Positions 1 through 5,551 of a DNA stretch of 9,287 nucleotides are shown in pieces (position 1 is the stretch's first letter; each line of letters begins with the position of its first letter). This stretch comes from Rhodospirillales bacterium (GTDB lineage Bacteria > Pseudomonadota > Alphaproteobacteria > ATCC43930 > CGMCC-115725): NCBI GenBank assembly GCA_015654725.1, contig JAATGI010000014.1, forward strand, positions 1-9,287, given 5' to 3'. The position numbers and the translations under genes were made by a program. The notes under the pieces are model-generated. The model saw only the letters and a list, made by a program, of their open reading frames with translations, was not told the DNA's origin and did not search any database.

Positions 1-801
1 GAAGCTCGCGCCCAAGCGACCGAAGCCGGTGATGACTTCGTCGAAGATCAAGAGAATGCCGTGCTTGTCGCAAATCTCGCGCAGGCGTTTCAAATAGCCC
101 TTCGGCGGAATCAGCACGCCGGTCGAGCCGGCGACCGGCTCGACGATCACGGCGGCGATGGTCGAGGCGTCGTGCAGCGCGACCAGCCGCTCCAAATCCT
201 CGGCGAGTTCGACGCCGTTCGCCGGCAGCCCCCGCGAAAAGGCGTTCGTCTCCGGCAGATGCGTGTGGCGCAAATGATCGACGGCGCCGAGGCCCGTGCC
301 GAAGAATTTGCGGTTGTTGGGAATGCCGCCGACCGAGATGCCGCCGAAATTGACGCCGTGATAGCCGCGCTCGCGCCCGATCAACCGCGTGCGCGTGCCT
401 TGGCCGATGACGCGCTGATAGGCGATCGCGATCTTGAGCGCCGTCTCGACCGATTCAGAACCTGAGTTGGTATAGAAAACGCGGTTCAGATCGCCGGGGA
501 ACAATGCGGCGATGCGCGACGCGAGCTCGAACGCCTTGGGATGGCCCATCTGGAACGCGGGCGCGTAATCCATCTCCGCCGCTTGCGCCTGAATCGCGGC
601 CACGATCTTGGGATGGCCGTGGCCGGCGTTGCAGCACCACATGCCGGCGGTACCGTCGAGCACGCGGCGGCCGTCATGGCTGGTGTAATACATGCCCTTG
701 GCGCCGACCAGGAGCCGCGGCTTCGATTTGAATTGCCGGTTCGCGGTGAACGGCATCCAATAGGAGTCGAGATCGTTCGGAACCCGGGCGGTGTCGGGCA
801 T
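1..801 (-). CDS. Omega-amino acid (beta-alanine):pyruvate aminotransferase, C-terminal part beyond window
   Basis: This is a class III PLP-dependent aminotransferase, cut by the window start; 267 N-terminal residues of a roughly 440-residue family are visible. Members move the amino group of beta-alanine or other omega-amino acids to pyruvate, giving malonate semialdehyde and alanine in the cytoplasm. Visible landmarks are WMPFTANR (residues 15-22), YTNSGSES (110-117) at the PLP-phosphate site, RGYHGVN (145-151), VEPVAGSTGVL (220-230) and FDEVITGFGR (253-262), whose Asp254 should contact the PLP ring nitrogen. The Schiff-base lysine lies off the window. The text strongly resembles the Pseudomonas beta-alanine:pyruvate enzyme as I remember it. 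The ATG start is backed by GGGAG ten bases upstream. The divergent dihydropyrimidinase supports a role at the end of reductive pyrimidine catabolism. Other omega-transaminase substrates remain possible. Confidence 0.93.
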   Translation of the reverse strand, partial: MPDTARVPNDLDSYWMPFTANRQFKSKPRLLVGAKGMYYTSHDGRRVLDGTAGMWCCNAGHGHPKIVAAIQAQAAEMDYAPAFQMGHPKAFELASRIAALFPGDLNRVFYTNSGSESVETALKIAIAYQRVIGQGTRTRLIGRERGYHGVNFGGISVGGIPNNRKFFGTGLGAVDHLRHTHLPETNAFSRGLPANGVELAEDLERLVALHDASTIAAVIVEPVAGSTGVLIPPKGYLKRLREICDKHGILLIFDEVITGFGRLGASF

Positions 802-821
802 GGCGGCGTAGCTCCCAAACC

Positions 822-837
822 TTGATCGAACGGTCAA
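822..837. promoter_or_regulatory. Candidate RutR-like operator between the divergent pyrimidine-catabolism genes
   Basis: TTGATCGAACGGTCAA is a 16-base dyad whose 7-base half sites (TTGATCG and TTGACCG on the other strand) differ at one position around a 2-base centre. It matches the E. coli RutR consensus TTGACCANNTGGTCAA at 11 of 14 fixed positions. A looser repeat, CCAAACCTTGA (815-825) against TCAAGTTTGG (834-843), extends the symmetry. It sits 20 bases from the aminotransferase start and 47 from the dihydropyrimidinase start. RutR is a TetR-family repressor that senses uracil; its control here is inferred from the match and the neighbours. Another TetR or GntR regulator could use the site. 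Confidence 0.5.
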
Positions 838-884
838 GTTTGGCATAGGCTCGATTGCGACGCGAGATTTTGCTGGAGGAGCAG

Positions 885-2336
885 ATGGCGATCCTGATAC
901 GCGGCGGCACGGTCGTGAATGCCGATATCAGCAAGCGCGCGGACGTTCTTATCGAAGGCGGCACCATCCGCGCCGTCGGCGCCAATCTCGACGCTCCCGC
1001 CGGCACCGAAACCGTCGATGCCGGCGGCGCCTTGGTCATGCCGGGCGGGATCGATCCGCATACCCACATGGAATTGCCCTTCATGGGCACCACGGCATCG
1101 GAGGATTTTTTCACCGGCACCAGCGCCGCCGCGGCCGGCGGCACCACCATGATCATCGATTTCGTGATTCCCGACCCGAAGGAGAATCTGCTCGCCGCCT
1201 ATAAGAAATGGCGCGGCTGGGCGCAAAAATCGGCGGCGGATTATTCCCTTCATGTCGCCGTCACCTGGTGGGACGACAGCGTGCGTCAGGACATGGGCAC
1301 ACTGGTGGCCGAGCATGGCGTCAACAGCTTCAAGCATTTCATGGCCTACAAGAACGCCATCATGTGCGACGACGAGGTGCTGGTGAATTCCTTCACCCGC
1401 GCCCGCGAGTTGGGCGCGCTCTGCACCGTCCATGCCGAGAATGGCGAGCTGGTGTTCCATCTTCAGCGTGAAGTGCTGAAAATGGGCATCACCGGCCCCG
1501 AGGGTCATCCGCTGTCACGCCCTCCCGCGGTCGAAGGCGAGGCCGCGAACCGCGCGATCCGGCTCGCGCAAGTCCTCAACGTGCCGCTTTATATCGTCCA
1601 TAATTCCTGCCGCGAATCGATCGAGGCGATCGCGCGGGCGCGCGCCGAGGGCCAGCGCGTCTTCGGCGAGGTGCTGGCCGGCCACCTCCTGGTCGATGAT
1701 TCGGTTTATCGCGATCCCGATTTCGTCAAGGCGGCGGCGCATGTCATGTCGCCGCCCTTCCGCCCCAAGGAGCACCAAGCCGTGCTGTGGCGCGCGCTCC
1801 AAGCCGGCATCGTCCAGACCACGGCAACCGACCATTGCTGCTTCTGCGCGCCGCAAAAGGCGATGGGGCGAAATGACTTCACCAAGATTCCGAACGGCAC
1901 CGGCGGGGTCGAGGACCGCATGGGGGTGCTGTGGCATCACGGCGTCAATTCGGGACGGCTCACGCCCAACGAATTCGTCGCCGTGACCTCGGCCAACGCC
2001 GCCAAAATCTTCAATATTTATCCGCGCAAGGGCACCGTTGCAGCCGGTTCGGACGCCGATTTGGTCGTCTGGGATCCGAAAAAGACACGGCGAATCTCGG
2101 CCAAGACCCATCACCAGAATGTCGATTACAACATCTTCGAGGGCATGGAGGTGGTCGGGACCAACGCCGTAACCCTGTCCCAGGGCAAGATCGTGTGGCG
2201 CGACGGCCAGTTGCGCACCGAAAAAGGCGCCGGCCGATATATTGACCGGCCGCCCTTCCCTGCCTACCATACCGCGCTGATGCAAAAAGCGGCGCTCGAG
2301 CGTCCGACTCCGGTGCTACGCGAAGCCGCCGAATAA
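885..2336 (+). CDS. hydA: Dihydropyrimidinase (D-hydantoinase family)
   Basis: A complete 483-residue cytoplasmic amidohydrolase that opens the ring of 5,6-dihydrouracil or dihydrothymine to the N-carbamoyl beta-amino acid, the second step of reductive pyrimidine breakdown. All binuclear metal ligands are visible: His59 and His61 (PHTH), the lysine expected to be carboxylated, Lys150 (SFKHFMAY), His183 (VHAENG), His239 (IVHNSC) and Asp316 (ATDHC). Tyr155 follows Lys150 by five residues, as in known D-hydantoinases, and the numbering is nearly identical to the bacillary enzymes. The length is normal. I chose the ATG at 885 because GGAGG at 875-879 precedes it at good spacing and the domain begins at once (MAILIRGGTVV); a TTG ten codons upstream lacks this support. 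The divergent aminotransferase would handle the beta-alanine formed later. The reductase and beta-ureidopropionase genes are not in the window. Confidence 0.96.
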   Translation: MAILIRGGTVVNADISKRADVLIEGGTIRAVGANLDAPAGTETVDAGGALVMPGGIDPHTHMELPFMGTTASEDFFTGTSAAAAGGTTMIIDFVIPDPKENLLAAYKKWRGWAQKSAADYSLHVAVTWWDDSVRQDMGTLVAEHGVNSFKHFMAYKNAIMCDDEVLVNSFTRARELGALCTVHAENGELVFHLQREVLKMGITGPEGHPLSRPPAVEGEAANRAIRLAQVLNVPLYIVHNSCRESIEAIARARAEGQRVFGEVLAGHLLVDDSVYRDPDFVKAAAHVMSPPFRPKEHQAVLWRALQAGIVQTTATDHCCFCAPQKAMGRNDFTKIPNGTGGVEDRMGVLWHHGVNSGRLTPNEFVAVTSANAAKIFNIYPRKGTVAAGSDADLVVWDPKKTRRISAKTHHQNVDYNIFEGMEVVGTNAVTLSQGKIVWRDGQLRTEKGAGRYIDRPPFPAYHTALMQKAALERPTPVLREAAE

Positions 2337-2357
2337 GCTGCCGATTCGCAAACAAAA

Positions 2358-2375
2358 CTGTCACGAATCAGTGCT
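2358..2375 (+). promoter_or_regulatory. Weak Pho-box-like sequence upstream of the unknown gene
   Basis: CTGTCACGAATCAGTGCT matches the E. coli PhoB box consensus CTGTCATAWAWCTGTCAY at 13 of 18 positions. The first half is perfect (CTGTCAC) and the second is poor (CAGTGCT). No convincing -10 hexamer lies 10-11 bases downstream, so this is a weaker candidate than the site before plcP. It lies 37 bases before the ATG at 2413, in the short gap after the dihydropyrimidinase gene. Confidence 0.25.
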
Positions 2376-2412
2376 AGCTAAGCCAGGGAGATCAACGGCC
2401 TTCGAGGACGCC

Positions 2413-2808
2413 ATGCCCAGCTCCGTACCAGCTCATCCTATTCGATCGGCGGTCAAGCATGGATGGATCCGCTTTGTCGGCGCGGCCCGGCCCGACGGCG
2501 GTTTCGGCTTGCCGCGCCGCCGCAAACGCAAAGGCAAGGGCCGCCTCGCCGCCCTGGCGCTGTTCAAGCCCAATATCGATCCGGTCGAGCTCGCCGTGCT
2601 GACGCTCAATCTGCTCGGCCCGGCGATGACGCGGGCGAACACGACCGGCAAGAAAGTGGTCGTCACCGCGCCGGACCGGCAGACCGGCGACGTTTTCCGC
2701 GCGGCGTTGCGGCAGTCGCGGCAAAATCGCGTCACCGACGGGCTCATCGACATCGTGGTCGCGGAATCGGCCACCGAGCGGGACCTGGCGGCCGTCGGTC
2801 CGCACTGA
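2413..2808 (+). CDS. Conserved-looking basic protein of unknown function
   Basis: A 131-residue reading frame that I do not recognise. It is probably a real gene: third positions are strongly G/C, GAGGA at 2404-2408 lies four bases before the ATG, and its stop is three bases before the next start. The protein has a very basic patch (PRRRKRKGKGR, residues 34-44), a hydrophobic stretch at about 57-72 that is too weak for a sure membrane span, and a C-terminal part with alternating beta-like and helical text (KKVVVTAPDRQTGDVFRAAL, then LIDIVVAES). There is no signal peptide, cysteine pair or known catalytic motif. A GTG at 2371 could add 14 residues, but it lies inside a Pho-box-like sequence and lacks a good ribosome site. 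Tight coupling to the methyltransferase suggests a shared transcript and related job; the patch could bind nucleic acid or acidic lipid, which is a guess. Confidence 0.65.
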   Translation: MPSSVPAHPIRSAVKHGWIRFVGAARPDGGFGLPRRRKRKGKGRLAALALFKPNIDPVELAVLTLNLLGPAMTRANTTGKKVVVTAPDRQTGDVFRAALRQSRQNRVTDGLIDIVVAESATERDLAAVGPH

Positions 2809-2811
2809 CGC

Positions 2812-3396
2812 ATGACGGCGGCGCGGACCGAGCCGTCTCGCGACGAAGCCCAGCCTATCTTCTTCGCCCATTGGCTGCGACGTCCCTTGAGCATGGGCGC
2901 GGCCTTGCCGAGCGGCCCCCAGGTCGCGCGGGCGCTCGCCCGGCAGATGCAATTGGACCGCCCCGGCACCATCCTGGAATTGGGCGCCGGCACCGGCACC
3001 ATCACCCGGGGCTTGCTCGACGGCGGCTGCCCCGCCGAACGGCTCGCGCTGGTGGAAATGGAGCCGCAATTGGTGGCGCATCTCGAGCGGCGCTATCGCG
3101 GGTCCCTGATCTGGCGGGGCGACGCGCGGTCGGTCGCCTCGTTCTTGGAGATGTGCGTCCCCCGACTCGCGACCGTGATTTCGAGCCTGCCGATCAAATG
3201 GTTTTCGCGAGACGAGCAACGTGCGGTCGTCTTGCCCTGCCTGGAGCGGCTCGGGCCCGGCGGCCATTTCGTGCAGATCACCAACGGGCCGAATTCGCCC
3301 ATTGCCGCGCGCTCGCTCGGCATCGAAGCCCGCCACATCGGAGCCGTCTGGCTGCATTTCCTGCCGGTCCAGATCTGGCGCTATTGGCGCGATTGA
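2812..3396 (+). CDS. pmtA: PmtA-like SAM-dependent methyltransferase (probable phospholipid N-methyltransferase)
   Basis: A 194-residue class I SAM-dependent methyltransferase. Motif I reads ILELGAGTGTITRGLL (residues 54-69), with the acidic ribose-binding position in ALVEME (79-84) and GDAR at 103-106. The N-terminal FFAHWLRRPLSMGAALPSG (17-35) and the SSLPIKWF segment (124-131), which corresponds to NLPY of KsgA-type enzymes, resemble the Rhodobacter-type phosphatidylethanolamine N-methyltransferase PmtA, as do the length and the aromatic C-terminus (QIWRYW). PmtA adds methyl groups to phosphatidylethanolamine at the inner membrane face to make phosphatidylcholine. The start lies three bases after the upstream stop, implying translational coupling. 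The substrate is not proven: related small enzymes methylate ornithine lipids or make betaine lipids (BtaB), although no btaA is visible. The downstream plcP and agt genes support a lipid role. Confidence 0.8.
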   Translation: MTAARTEPSRDEAQPIFFAHWLRRPLSMGAALPSGPQVARALARQMQLDRPGTILELGAGTGTITRGLLDGGCPAERLALVEMEPQLVAHLERRYRGSLIWRGDARSVASFLEMCVPRLATVISSLPIKWFSRDEQRAVVLPCLERLGPGGHFVQITNGPNSPIAARSLGIEARHIGAVWLHFLPVQIWRYWRD

Positions 3397-3431
3397 GGCG
3401 CCGCGCGGCCTGTAACGGAACCATCGTCAAA

Positions 3432-3465
3432 CCGTCATAATACTTTCCTGAGATTCCCGCATATT
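3432..3465 (+). promoter_or_regulatory. Predicted PhoB-dependent promoter of plcP (Pho box plus -10)
   Basis: CCGTCATAATACTTTCCT (3432-3449) matches the 18-base PhoB box CTGTCATAWAWCTGTCAY at 14 positions, with both direct-repeat halves recognisable (CCGTCAT and CTTTCCT). Exactly ten bases later comes CATATT (3460-3465), a 4/6 match to the -10 hexamer. This is the normal layout at class II PhoB promoters, where the box replaces the -35. The surrounding 110-base gap is AT-richer than its flanks. The predicted mRNA would start near 3472 and carry plcP and agt. Confidence 0.55.
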
Positions 3466-3506
3466 GGGGCTCGTTCTTAAATTCGGGCCTTATATAGCGT
3501 GAGGGT

Positions 3507-4334
3507 ATGATCGCCGACCCGGCTACCGCCCACTACCGCGCCATCTGGATTTCGGACATCCATCTTGGCACGCGCGGTTGCAAGGCTGAATTCTTGTTGG
3601 ATTTCCTGAGATACAACGAGTCCGACTATCTCTATCTGGTCGGCGATATCGTCGACGTCTGGCAATTGAGGAAGTCGTGGTATTGGGCGCAAAGCCATAA
3701 CGACGTGATTCAGAAAATCCTGCGCAAGGCGCGAAAAGGCACCAAGGTCATTTACACGCCCGGCAATCACGACGAGATGCTGCGCTCTTTCGAGGATTTG
3801 CAATTCGGCAACATCCTGGTCGCCGACGAGATCATCCATGTCACCGCCGACGGTAAGCGGCTGCTGGTGCTGCATGGCGATCAATTCGACCAGATCGTGC
3901 GCTATGCCCGGTGGCTCGCGCTCCTGGGCGACAGCGCCTACAATTTCATGCTGTTCGCCAATCACTATTTCAATCTCGCGCGCCGGCGCCTCGGCTATCC
4001 CTACTGGTCGCTCTCGGCCTATCTCAAACACCGGGTCAAGAACGCGACCGAATATATCGGGCGCTTCGCCGAAGCCGTCGCCGAGGCCGGACGCCGCAAT
4101 CAGGTCGATGGCGTGGTGTGCGGGCACATCCACACCGCGGAAATCCGCACCATCGGCGGCATGCTGTATTGCAATGACGGCGATTGGGTCGAAAGCTGCA
4201 CGGCGCTGGTCGAGCATCTCGACGGCAGGCTCGAAATCATCCACTGGCTCGACCGCCGCGCGCTCGACCCGCTGCGGGCCAAGCCCTACCGCTCGCGGCC
4301 GGCGCTGCCGACGCGCGAAACCGCCGAAGTCTAA
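3507..4334 (+). CDS. plcP: Calcineurin-like metallophosphoesterase, probable phospholipase C PlcP
   Basis: A 275-residue calcineurin-like phosphoesterase with the full binuclear metal set: Asp17 and His19 (ISDIHLG), Asp47 (VGDIVD), Asn87-His88 (PGNHDE), His123 (LHGDQFD), and His207 and His209 (CGHIHTAE). Such proteins are often labelled UDP-2,3-diacylglucosamine diphosphatase (LpxH), which is about 240 residues in E. coli. The longer form directly followed by an Agt-type glycosyltransferase instead fits PlcP, the phosphate-starvation phospholipase C of Sinorhizobium, which cuts phosphatidylcholine and related lipids into diacylglycerol and a phosphoalcohol. No signal peptide is visible, so it should act at the cytoplasmic membrane face. 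A Pho-box promoter lies upstream, consistent with the PlcP reading. The start is the only suitable ATG before the first motif, but GAGGG sits just one base before it. LpxH activity cannot be excluded from sequence alone. Confidence 0.88.
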   Translation: MIADPATAHYRAIWISDIHLGTRGCKAEFLLDFLRYNESDYLYLVGDIVDVWQLRKSWYWAQSHNDVIQKILRKARKGTKVIYTPGNHDEMLRSFEDLQFGNILVADEIIHVTADGKRLLVLHGDQFDQIVRYARWLALLGDSAYNFMLFANHYFNLARRRLGYPYWSLSAYLKHRVKNATEYIGRFAEAVAEAGRRNQVDGVVCGHIHTAEIRTIGGMLYCNDGDWVESCTALVEHLDGRLEIIHWLDRRALDPLRAKPYRSRPALPTRETAEV

Positions 4335-4339
4335 ATTCA

Positions 4340-5341
4340 TTGCGCATCGCGCTCGTCACCGACGCCTGGTCGCCGCAAGTCAACGGCGTGGTCCGCACCT
4401 TGGCAAGCCTGGTGGGCGAATTGGCCGAAGCGGGCCACGCGGTCGAGACGGTGTCGCCCGACCGCTTCCGCACCATCCCGTGCCCGACCTATAGCGAGAT
4501 TCGCCTGGCGCTGCGGCCGCGCCGGCGGATCGCCGCGCTCCTGGAATCGCACCGGCCCGACGCGATTCACATAGCGACCGAAGGCCCGCTCGGGATCGCC
4601 GCGCGCTCTTTCTGTCTCGCGCGCGACCTGCCTTTCACCACCGCCTTCCATACCAAGTTTCCGGAGTATGTCGCGGCGCGGTTCGCGGTGCCGGTCGGTT
4701 GGAGCTATGCTTGGCTGCGGCGCTTTCACGCGCCGTCACGCGGCATCATGGTCGCGACCCAGACGGTGCGCGACGAACTCGCCGCGCGCGGCTTCGGGCA
4801 TTTGAGGGCGTGGAGCCGCGGCGTCGACGACGCGCTGTTCTCGCCCGCGCGGCGGGTCGAGGATTTCGGCCTGCCGCGGCCGATCTTTCTCTATGTCGGC
4901 CGTCTCGCCGTCGAAAAGAACGTCTCGGCCTTTCTCAATCTCGATCTGCCGGGCACCAAGCTCGTGGTCGGCGACGGGCCGATGCGCGAGCAACTGCGCC
5001 GCCGCCATCCCGATACGCATTTCCTCGGCCAGCGCGTCGGCGAGGATTTGGCGCGGATCTATGCCTCGTCGGATGTGTTCGTTTTCCCGAGCCTTACCGA
5101 CACCTTCGGCTTGGTGCTGCTCGAAGCCTTGGCCTCCGGCGTTCCGGTGGCGGCGTTTCCGGTGGCGGGGCCGCTCGATGTCGTCGGCGACAGCGATGTC
5201 GGCGTGCTCGACACCGATCTGCGCCGCGCGGCACTGGCAGCGCTCGCGATTCCCCGCGAGCGCTGCCGCGCCTTCGCGCTCGAACATTCCTGGTCCGCCT
5301 CGGCGGCGCAATTCCTCGGCAATCTCGCGCCGGTCGGCTAA
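4340..5341 (+). CDS. agt: GT4 glycosyltransferase, probable Agt diacylglycerol glycosyltransferase
   Basis: A GT-B fold, family 4 glycosyltransferase of 333 residues. The N-terminal acceptor domain opens with MRIALVTDAWSPQVNGVVRT and includes FHTKFPEYVAAR (103-114), shared by lipid mannosyl-, glucosyl- and SqdX-type transferases. The nucleotide-sugar domain has YVGRLAVEKN (185-194, with Arg188 and Lys193) and SLTDTFGLVLLEALASG (251-267), where the EX7E motif appears as Asp254-x7-Glu262. In alphaproteobacteria, Agt transfers glucose or glucuronic acid from the UDP-sugar to diacylglycerol, the product of PlcP, yielding phosphorus-free glycolipids. I chose the TTG at 4340, five bases after the plcP stop, because the domain begins there; upstream in-frame starts lie inside plcP. 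There is no strong ribosome site, so coupling to plcP translation is likely. Exact donor sugar is unknown. Confidence 0.88.
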   Translation: MRIALVTDAWSPQVNGVVRTLASLVGELAEAGHAVETVSPDRFRTIPCPTYSEIRLALRPRRRIAALLESHRPDAIHIATEGPLGIAARSFCLARDLPFTTAFHTKFPEYVAARFAVPVGWSYAWLRRFHAPSRGIMVATQTVRDELAARGFGHLRAWSRGVDDALFSPARRVEDFGLPRPIFLYVGRLAVEKNVSAFLNLDLPGTKLVVGDGPMREQLRRRHPDTHFLGQRVGEDLARIYASSDVFVFPSLTDTFGLVLLEALASGVPVAAFPVAGPLDVVGDSDVGVLDTDLRRAALAALAIPRERCRAFALEHSWSASAAQFLGNLAPVG

Positions 5342-5347
5342 GGCCCT

Positions 5348-5379
5348 GCCGCGCCCTTGCTTCCGGCAAGGGACGCGGC
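5348..5379 (+). terminator. Strong GC-rich hairpin after agt, no U-tract
   Basis: GCCGCGCCCTTGC (5348-5360) pairs with GCAAGGGACGCGGC (5366-5379) across the loop TTCCG, giving 13 base pairs with a single bulged A at 5373. It begins six bases after the agt stop. No run of T follows, so it is not a classical intrinsic terminator; it may protect the 3' end of the plcP-agt message, pause RNA polymerase or mark a Rho-dependent end. It lies just before the small membrane-protein gene. Confidence 0.5.
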
Positions 5380-5392
5380 CGATACTGCCGCG

Positions 5393-5545
5393 ATGCGTCC
5401 ACCGGTGCTCATCGCCGCCCTGCTCGCGGCCCTTCTCGCCGTGGTGCTGCTCACCCGCTTCATGTGGGCGTTCTCGGATTGGAACAAGGAGCAGGCCTGC
5501 GCCACGTCCGGCGGCCGCAACTGCGGCCATTACGGCGACGAATGA
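5393..5545 (+). CDS. Small single-span membrane protein, unknown function
   Basis: A possible 50-residue protein that I do not recognise. Residues 4-23 form a clear hydrophobic helix (VLIAALLAALLAVVLL and onward), followed by an aromatic interface (RFMWAFSDW) and a polar tail with two cysteines (Cys36 and Cys44) and several Gly residues. A topology with the N-terminus inside and the tail in the periplasm is likely, so the cysteines could form a disulfide. There is no lipobox. The ATG at 5393 is preferred over an upstream TTG that falls inside the hairpin, but no clear ribosome site precedes it. It ends six bases before the convergent iron-exporter gene. Its position after agt hints at membrane or envelope stress, but this is only context. 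The frame is short, and it could be a chance ORF. Confidence 0.5.
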   Translation: MRPPVLIAALLAALLAVVLLTRFMWAFSDWNKEQACATSGGRNCGHYGDE

Positions 5546-5551
5546 CGCGGC

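Noticed and set aside
1515..2285. Minus-strand frame opposite the dihydropyrimidinase
   Set aside because: It is antisense to an enzyme with every active-site residue intact and shows no motif of its own.
2392..3357. Long open frame on the minus strand opposite the unknown gene and methyltransferase
   Set aside because: Its translation is low-complexity Arg/Gly/Ala-rich text without motifs, and it is antisense to a clear methyltransferase; high GC content leaves such frames open by chance.
3426..3437. Two GTCA words (3426-3429 and 3434-3437) as a Pho-box repeat
   Set aside because: They are eight bases apart, whereas PhoB half sites repeat every eleven; the 3432-3449 alignment fits better.
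2463..3440. Plus-strand open frame of 325 codons spanning the same region
   Set aside because: It is an Arg/Ala/Pro-rich frame shadow of the unknown gene and methyltransferase, with no ribosome site or recognisable family.
4184..4339. Upstream ATG as the agt start
   Set aside because: The extension lies within plcP and encodes Arg/Ala-rich shadow text; the family N-terminus begins at the TTG at 4340.
3477..4340. Minus-strand frame of 287 codons opposite plcP
   Set aside because: It is a mirror of the metallophosphoesterase gene; all metal-binding motifs lie on the plus strand and the antisense text has none.
4736..5530. Minus-strand frame opposite agt and the small protein
   Set aside because: The text is repetitive charged residues typical of antisense GC-rich frames; the plus-strand glycosyltransferase motifs are unambiguous.
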